Assembly (NCBI GenBank): GCA_000442125.1
Contig: KE546967.1
Coordinates: 682,001-746,000 of the forward strand
Length of the DNA stretch: 64,000 bases
Reading direction: 5' to 3'
Origin: Opeltia flavorubescens
Lineage: Eukaryota > Ascomycota > Lecanoromycetes > Teloschistales > Teloschistaceae
Shown: positions 57,026 through 64,000 of the stretch, piece by piece
How the letters are laid out: each line of letters opens with the position of its first letter
Numbering within the stretch: position 1 is the first letter of the stretch
Notes under the pieces: generated by a model
The model's database searches: none
Seen by the model: only the letters and a program-made list of their open reading frames with translations
Told to the model about the DNA's origin: nothing
Made by a program: the position numbers and the translations under genes

Positions 57026-58731
57026 TTACAGAGAAGCCTTTAGATGACGAACATGACGAATATGACGATGCGATTTCCTTGTCTTCAGAGTGACCTTGCC
57101 GTCAAGGCTGTAGATGCTAAGATGAGCAGATCCACCGCAGATCTCATTGGCGTTACCGGTGCACTTGGATGTGCATTTACCCGGGTGATTGGCGCTGTTC
57201 ACGAGCTCGTTCCCGCAGAAGCATTGGCCACCGTTCTCCGTACCAGCGTATTTAGCGCCTATCGAGTCGCAGTGTTGGACGCAGTTGCTCGACGTAATCT
57301 GTTGTCCCCACCACTCCGACCGCCCGTTCCCCAGGGAGCGAGGATTCACGGAGTCGAGGAAGCAGCCCGCAGCTTTCCAAACACCAGACTTGCTATTGAC
57401 TGAAAGAGGCTGCAGCCCCGATCCAGTGTTACTCGGGCTTGGGCTTGGAGGAGCGCTCGAGGAAGATTTTACTGGAGGCGGGGAGTTGATTGGAGCAGAG
57501 TTCGCGGTCGTCGGCCCACCCGTGGATGCTGTCGTTACTGGAGTAGCGCTTTTCGACGAAGCAATCGGCGCTGCGACTGAGGTAGGCGGAGAGACAGTAC
57601 CACCAGCACAATCGGACGCTTTGGTAGCGGGACCCGGCCCTGCTTGGATCGGGTTGCATCCTGGAAGTTGATTCAAAGGACCATTCAAACCAATATCCTG
57701 GTTGATGACTGGTGCAATTTTGCACGCCTGTTTTTGGTCTTCACTCTGCACGGAGCCGGCACCGAAGCACTGCGGTGAATCCAAAGGATCTCCTGTATTG
57801 CCAATGTCGCAGCCCTTGATGGCCTTTGCGAGGACGCCGGGTTTCCATCCATTCAACTGTCAGAGGTCAGCTCTTGCTCCTTTCATTTGAAGACAATGAT
57901 ACTTACAAAATCCATGTGGAACCCATATCCAGTGGGATCGCCGTTGGCAAGGACCCATGGTACTTCGTCCGCTCCGTATTGACCGTCAAACTGCGAGACA
58001 TCGAGCCAGTATTCAATCATGATCTCAGGGAAGCGCGCCTTCTGAAAGCCGTCAGGGCAGCCTGCCATGCCGTCTCTGTTGGTAGGAAAGGCCATGTGGG
58101 CCATGGGCGCTTTGGCATCGAAGTCTTGACCGTTCCAACATGATGGGAATCTCATGGTAGCAGCAAGACCACCAATATAGTTGCCGCTGCAGCTGGTGAA
58201 TCCCTTTGGGAAACCGGTGGCTCGCTGATTCCCGCTTCCATGGCATTGCCAGTTCAATTGGTTGCCACCTGAAGCGAAAGATCCGTCATCTGAACGAAGG
58301 TTCGAGTTGCCAGACATCATGCGAAAGTTTGGTGGGAATTCGCTGCGTTCGAGATCGGGGGTGTTGTCGCCTTTGCCATACTTGTAATACACCTTATGCT
58401 TTGGTGAAGCCTCTGGGACAAGTGTGAACTTGCCATTCTTGTGGAAGTAGAGCGCTGGCATCCAATAATTGCTTTTGTCGACAGTCACACCGAATGTGGT
58501 ACATTTGGAAGTTTGAGTCAGATCAAAGTCCATGGTCGGCGCGAAGGCGCTGCCACCGACGACGGAGTGGACGTGTGCCGATTGGCCGCCAGGGTTCAAC
58601 AAAGGGTCGAGGCTTTCGACAACGAGAGCAGGAGAGCCCATTGTAAAGTAAGCGCCATGCTGCCCCAGAACGGGAGCGGCCAATGCAGGCAGGACTGCGA
58701 GTACGCGGATGTTAAAAGAGTCTGTCCACAT
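57026..58731 (-). CDS. Secreted DUF1996 protein with C-terminal WSC domain
   Basis: Two exons, 58731 to about 57907 and about 57857 to 57026, join as HMDF/LNGWKPGVLA. The ATG at 58731 (MWTDSFNIRVLAVLPALAAP) gives a signal peptide with a cleavage region near LGQHG; the in-frame ATG at 58782 adds 17 residues and is less likely. The DUF1996 domain spans most of the first exon (SPALVVESLDPLLNPG, SAHVHSVVGGSAF, FPSCWNGQDFDAK, CPDGFQKARFPEI). A Pro/Ser/Thr-rich linker follows. The WSC domain (AGCFLDSVNPRSLG, GAKYAGTENGGQCFCGNEL, CTGNANEICGG) is a Cys-rich, probable carbohydrate-binding module. The tail is basic (KTRKSHRHIRHVRHLK). DUF1996 has no established reaction; I infer a role at the wall or on polysaccharide outside the cell. 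Confidence 0.92.
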
Positions 58732-61700
58732 CTTGTCAAAGAACAGAAGAAGATAGTCTGGCAGAGGAAGTTTAGATATCAAATCCGTATGGTGGTTTTA
58801 TATAGACTGGAGTCGTAATCAGTGAAGGTCTAGGTCAAGACAAGTGAGACCGAATATCAACAGTGGAAAGAATGACAAGAAAGATCGTGGTGCGGAGAGT
58901 CTCGGACTCTGTCACGCAAATAAAGGAATGACAACCAGGTCGGTCTTAAGTGAGATGGTTAAGAGAAAGAGAAGAAGAAGAAAGTTGAGCACGAGGAGAT
59001 ATTTGATGCAGGCCAGGATGGATGTGCAGGAAACATGATCGTCCGTGCTAGGTCCACCTTCCATCATCGTCAGGGGTTAGACGGTCCAGGCACAGCGATA
59101 ACCTAAGATTGCGTCGTTGAATCAAAACATCAGCTACTGCAGAGCGACTTCGAATCTGACGAAGCAAATTGCAGTAGCACCCCCCCTTCCCAGCGCGGAT
59201 AGCTTCCCGTGATGCCATCTCATGTTCCCGATCATTCTGTAAGCTCCCAGACCTTGGATAACAAGATTAAGGGTTGAGTTTTATTGCAAGGATGCAGGAT
59301 ACCACATGCAGGCCAAAGCTCGGGAAGCCTGAAACAGCCGGCTAGCAAACAGCCACCGCGCCTCACGCTTCCTTCGTAGCTCGATCTGGAAACCCTGGGC
59401 GTTGGCGAGGCTTGACCGTACGGATTACTCCTAGCTTTACTCCGTAGAGCTCGATACACCTTTGTAGAGCAGCGGAAGCTGTAATTCTAGAATCAGTACA
59501 TGTCAAGGTGGCGAAGGAACGTGCAACAGGTCAGTGGCATCCTGGTAGGCGTTATGATAATATGCCAGCACATAGCACGGAAATTACTCAGCTCCTCGCA
59601 TGCGCCGCGGGGGGGGAGGGAAAGCCATCCTGCAGCTGACAGAAGACTTTTCACCAGGACCCGCTCTGACTTCTCCGTTGACAACAGTCCGAGCACACAG
59701 CAGGTGGTGAAGAGCTCAGGGGCTGGAGTCAGAGAGAGGGGTGTTTTGCTGCATGCGGACAGGGGAAAATAGACTAATCCTATCCTGGAAACTGGCGTCG
59801 AATTAAGGTAATCTATCCACATGGCTTTTCTTCAATCTTCTGCTAACTTCGGCGCCACGTCAGGCCCAGCGCCTGGCGAAGGCACCGTCTTGACCGTGCC
59901 GCTGATCCTTTGCACACCGACGCTTACTGGAGCGGGTCTCCCGAATTTCCCATAGCATCGGGACCGTTGTGGGNGAATCGCCGAAGATTGTGCTTCCCAT
60001 CTGCCGGCCAAGGCTTGCACCTGAGCAATCTCACAGACGCCTTGCTCACCACAGATCCTGCTGGGCAGTAATTCAGATCAGGATACCCTAGAGCCTTTCC
60101 TGATACCACATATCTGTCATCACAAAATCCATATTCAAAATACGGATTTTGCCAGGATATGAGAATTTCCCAACCCGGGATAGAAAACCAGATGAGATAT
60201 CGTACAGGACCTACAACGAAACAAATTGAAAGCCAGAATCCTACCAACGTAGATTATCCCAGTTATCAATGCCGGTGACCGAGGACGACGTCGGGTAGTG
60301 AAATAAATGTGCTCCGACTTGTGGGTCGCCGTGACTCCGCAGCAATTTCAACTACTCCCCTGGCAGACGTACAGCTGCAGCGGTTTTACATCCATCTTTT
60401 CCTTATTCCTCTCCCAGTCAATTTTTGGTCGAGTAAGAGCCATACATTATTATGTGGCTTTGTGTCGGATTACCCTACCTTATCAAATTCCCGATTGACT
60501 TTGAAGAACACTTCACTTCTTGCAAATCTCCGAGACTCTCTTCTCATCTCAAACCACAGTGTTACCGCCTGATAAAGAACATGGTCTCAGATATCTTAAT
60601 GGATATCATCAGCCCGCAAGCTCTCGCGCATAGGTCAACGATCTAGATTGCTTGCACTCCGCGATTACCGAGTCAAGATCGACCAACAAATCTAGACCTC
60701 GTATGTCTTAGCCACAGCTCGTGCAGATATCCACACGTAAACGAGGACGACAAGCTTTGTAGGTCCGTCAAGAAACATACGCGTCTCTTACATGAGCTTT
60801 GATCATCCTGCGCATAAAGTGGCTATTGGAAATTCGTACCGAAGCTGCACCTCTTACTCAGCCAGCACCAACGGTAATGCAGGCCCAAGCTTGTCTTTCG
60901 GTCTCCATCGAGGTAGACCACAGCATGAAATACCCTGAACCCTGAAGAACGTTGATGATCTGCGGTGGAAACTGTGGCCGTTGACGGTTGGGCTTGCATT
61001 CGCTTGCAGCTCCTACACATGCCATTACATGATGCAGCATCGATCTTGTATCTTCCAGCGTTGCTGTCTACCTTCTCCTACTGGAAATCGCACGGCACCA
61101 ATGCTTGTGCTCGATACCAACGTTACCATTGTATTCTCGTGATGGGCATTTAGGTGCTTGTGCGCGAAAACAGCTCGTTTGGACCCAATGCTTTGACTCG
61201 TGCNTCCCAGTCTTAGGAGTTGAACTATCCATGTACATCTTTGACCACAAGATCGGGCTCTGTGCGAGAAGTACGACGTTTGCAAAGCCTTCTCTTCGGC
61301 TACTGGCCTTTCTTCTACTTTGTGTTTATGTTCCAATCATGATGCCTCGCAAAGCCGGAAAAGATTGAACGAGGGCTTGTGTCAGCCAGCAGGCAGATGA
61401 CCTGTGATTGACTAACGATCTAGAACACTTTGACAGTAGGTGAATTGTCCCACCTTCAACATCCGGTCTTTCTCGGCTCGTCGTGTTCTACCGGTATCAC
61501 TTGAGCTCGCTCTCTCCTATCTATCTAGTCTTCCCTCTAGCTCTGAGTCCGACTTTTTATGGCCCGTGCGAGTCAAGCACTGTCCCTCGCGTCTGAGAGC
61601 AACGCAAGCTGGCCATATATCCAGCCCACACCGTATTTTTGGGCCACACTGGGTACTGGTAAGTGGTTACCCACGGCTCTCTTTATGCTGAATCCAACTG

Positions 61701-62406
61701 GTCCTCCCTCGAGTTTTGCCGGCATGTAATTCTTCTAGCCAGTGATATGGGTGCTGGAACGAAATTGCTTCTAAAATTTGGCAGCAAGCTGAACGGGGTT
61801 CGATCGCTGTAAAACTCGGGTCTTTCGTTTGCAACGGCTCTCATGTTTTCGACCCGCATCACAAAAAAATGTATCATCGTCCTTCAACTTTTTTTGCGTT
61901 TATATTCTAGTCTTGACTATGGCCTATACACATCTTCTATAATCACAGTAAGACTACATCATTGACCTCGTTGCTTGAGTCTCGAAGGTTTGCTCCTCTT
62001 TGATCTTATCCTTGATCTCGTCATGTATACCGGTTTCAATGGGGTTCCTTCGGTAGGATCTCCCATATTTCAACCCCAACCTCGACTCAGATAAACCCTC
62101 ATATCGATCATCGGTTGCTCCTGAGACACCCCCAACCCGGTGCCGAGAGGTCCAAGTACCGACTACGTTACGTATGGACTGGTATTCTATACAACACTTC
62201 GAATTCAAAAGGCATAATCGGCAAGACCTCGGAATCAGAGCGTTCAATCTGTTTAGGTTACTTGACTACCATACACCATCGCCATGCCCGACCAAACCAT
62301 ATAGTGCTAATGTAAAATCTCCCCACGTCCAACATCCTTCGTCATCACGTAACCTCATGCCTCATGACCCTCCGGGTATCGTCATCCAACCATCATCAAA
62401 ACTTGA
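58732..62406. other. 3.7 kb gene-poor stretch
   Basis: No ORF of convincing length or domain on either strand; the longest are about 100 codons and overlap in several frames. It contains two N bases (59974 and 61204) and the inverted repeat at 60123. It should include the promoter of the DUF1996-WSC gene at its left end. Confidence 0.45.
60123..60151. repeat. Short inverted repeat (13-base arms)
   Basis: The arms caaaatccatatt and aatacggattttg are complementary except at one position, around a 3-base loop. Function unknown. Confidence 0.7.
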
Positions 62407-64000
62407 TTAGTAGCCCAACGTCCTACACTCTCCCCAAGTCCAGCTCCAATCCGAACAATTGGACAGGTTCCTTGCAACCCACATCGCCACAGCCCCAAAT
62501 ACACCAAAAGTGCCCACGACCTGGAAGATCCTGAATCCATGTTGCCGCAAGTACACATCGCAGCGCAATAGTCCTAGTGGGTCGTTCATGCCGGTGAGCC
62601 CGAATGGAGAACTGGTACTCGCAAGTTCAGTCCTGATCACATTGTTCCCATTTGCGAAAGATGCGTCGTGTTTGCACTCGTCCAGTTTTCCTGTTAGCCA
62701 AGTTGTCCTTTCTACATGACGAAGTTCTTCAAATTGGCGGCGTTCGTCTTGCATCATTCTCCGGAGGTCGCTGGCCCACTTGGCAAGTCGGATTTGTGCA
62801 AGCTTCTCTTCTCGTCGGGTATATTCGGCTAACCGGATTTGAGACTGAAGTGGCGGTCTCAGGGTATTCGACGAAATGATTTGGGAAGCAGTTGAGAAGG
62901 AGCTAGCTGGTGGGATGCTATTTGGGAGACCCGAAGAAGCTGGAGTAGTAATCATTTGTCGCAGGGCTGTCGGCGATCCCACAAGTTTCTTTGCCGAGAG
63001 GTATTTCAGTCGCGCTATGCTATCCTTGTCAAAAAGCCGATCTATGACAGTAGCAAGCTCGGATGGAAGAAGAGGTTGAATGTAGTCAGATGACATCAAG
63101 AGACTTGCGTCCATGTTGTCCTCGTCATTGGATGGTGCTGAGCAAATAGCGTAAGGACTCGCAGGAGAATCCTCGGAGAGAAGGGGGAAGGGTATGATGC
63201 CTAGCTGAGCGAGCTCGTCAGACATCGATTGCTTTATGGTCTCGATATGGGCTGGCTCCATGGTATCCGCCTTAGAAAGTACGGGTATGACGTTCGTGAT
63301 TTGAGACACGCGCTGTAAGAATTCTAGATCTGCGGGTTTGATCTCTGATACGGGGGAAAGTTAGTGGGCCCCTATGTATGAAGGAAGATGCTCATGCCTA
63401 CCTTTGCCGATTAAATAGAGAACGACATCTACCTGCGTTCCTCCGTTGCCACTCAGCATACTTATTAATTCGCTTCTATTTCTAGCAGAAGCCGAGAATG
63501 ACCTTGGTAACTGCTCTTCAATGTATGAGATGACTGTCTGAATTTCTTCTGTGATTGAAAGACCTCTGCTGTAGCCTGGTGTGTCCACGAAACAGATATT
63601 CCTTTCCAGTACCGGATCGTCGACGCTCTTGCGCCTACGGAGCGTTTTATTTTCGTCCAGTTCGATCCACCATCCGGGATAAGCCCTGGTGCTAGCCCAA
63701 ACCTCGTTAATTTGGGACGTGGACAAATATGACGCTTTCAGGGTCTTAATTTCGTCCATGCCCTTGGGAATTTGGTCTGTTGAGGAAGCAAGTGAAGCAA
63801 CGGGATCTACATGGACAATATCCTCACAGAGCTGGACGATTGATTTGATGAGCGAGGTTTTCCCTAGTCCTGAAAATCATCAGCCGCATTCAGTACCATT
63901 CTGCTGTCGCAAACTAACCGGTATCTCCAGCTATAAGGATCTTGATATTACCCATGCTCCTTCCACGCTCAGTGAAAGGGCGCCGGCTGGGCATTTGGAT
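62407..64000 (-). CDS. Septin-like GTPase with C-terminal membrane segment, 5' end beyond the window
   Basis: Minus-strand gene whose N-terminus lies beyond base 64000. The visible part begins PSRRPFTERGRSMGNIKILI. An intron in the P-loop codons joins AGDTG/LGKTSLIKS, giving a Walker A motif GDTGLGKT. A G3-like motif FVDTPGYSRGL, VVLYLIGK/EIKPADLEFL (joined by an intron near 63350-63395), and the septin G4-like PVLSKADTM follow. The tail has a charged helix (QIRLAEYTRREEKLAQIRLA, RRMMQDERRQFEEL) and a hydrophobic segment near the end (FRIFQVVGTFGVFGAVAMWV) that looks like a tail anchor. Classical septins lack such an anchor, so this is a divergent septin-type G-domain protein. It should bind GTP; cellular role unknown. 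Confidence 0.8.

Noticed and set aside
1-64000. tRNA, rRNA, CRISPR arrays and intact transposons
   Set aside because: I looked for T-loop-like GTTCRA motifs with matching stems, regular spaced repeats, and transposase or reverse transcriptase motifs, and found none that could be supported.

Overview
The window is about 64 kb of a filamentous ascomycete genome (Pezizomycotina; a leotiomycete is my best guess, with low confidence). The evidence is eukaryotic gene structure: many short introns, mostly 50-120 bases with GT...AG ends, widely spaced monocistronic genes on both strands, and fungal-specific families such as a Ppo-type fatty-acid oxygenase, SUN-family wall protein, DUF1996-WSC protein, Bzz1, Hcs1 and Dbp5. 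I see no bacterial operons, rRNA, tRNA or CRISPR. Four isolated N bases (43015, 48401, 59974, 61204) mark unresolved calls.

Layout. 1-2019: 3' part of a disordered protein. 2249-4683: Hcs1-type SF1 helicase. 6049-8611: C2H2 zinc-finger protein. 9626-11034: cAMP-receptor-like GPCR. 13578-19981: a metabolic group made of a LamB/YcsF (PxpA-like) protein, a glutathione peroxidase and a large biotin-dependent protein whose domains are biotin carboxylase, KipA, KipI and biotinyl carrier. 20910-22757: Dbp5 mRNA-export helicase. 23315-25850: Bzz1 actin-assembly adaptor. 26388-28872: transketolase. 29549-30682: disordered protein of unknown function. 31696-33668: probable mitochondrial PP2C phosphatase.

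36276-40958 holds the most unusual content: five small, related, intron-containing genes or gene relics (three minus, two plus) that I cannot assign to any known family. They share an N-terminal 'ARLLxF' strand, a phase-2 intron that in three copies splits a Trp codon, and a C-terminal 'KxHEIG ... AVxVxIV' block. Next come a DUF2235 hydrolase-like protein (41204-43597), a region with possible gene relics, and a psi-factor-producing oxygenase / linoleate diol synthase homologue (45507-49565).

The right-hand part is rich in secretory-pathway and cell-surface genes: Erv41 (49865-51280), a SUN-family wall protein (52282-53755), a DUF202 membrane protein (55379-56395) and a secreted DUF1996-WSC protein (57026-58731). 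After a 3.7 kb gene-poor stretch, a septin-like GTPase with a C-terminal membrane segment runs off the right edge. All splice sites were inferred by eye from reading frame, splice consensus and remembered family patterns; no alignment or search was run.
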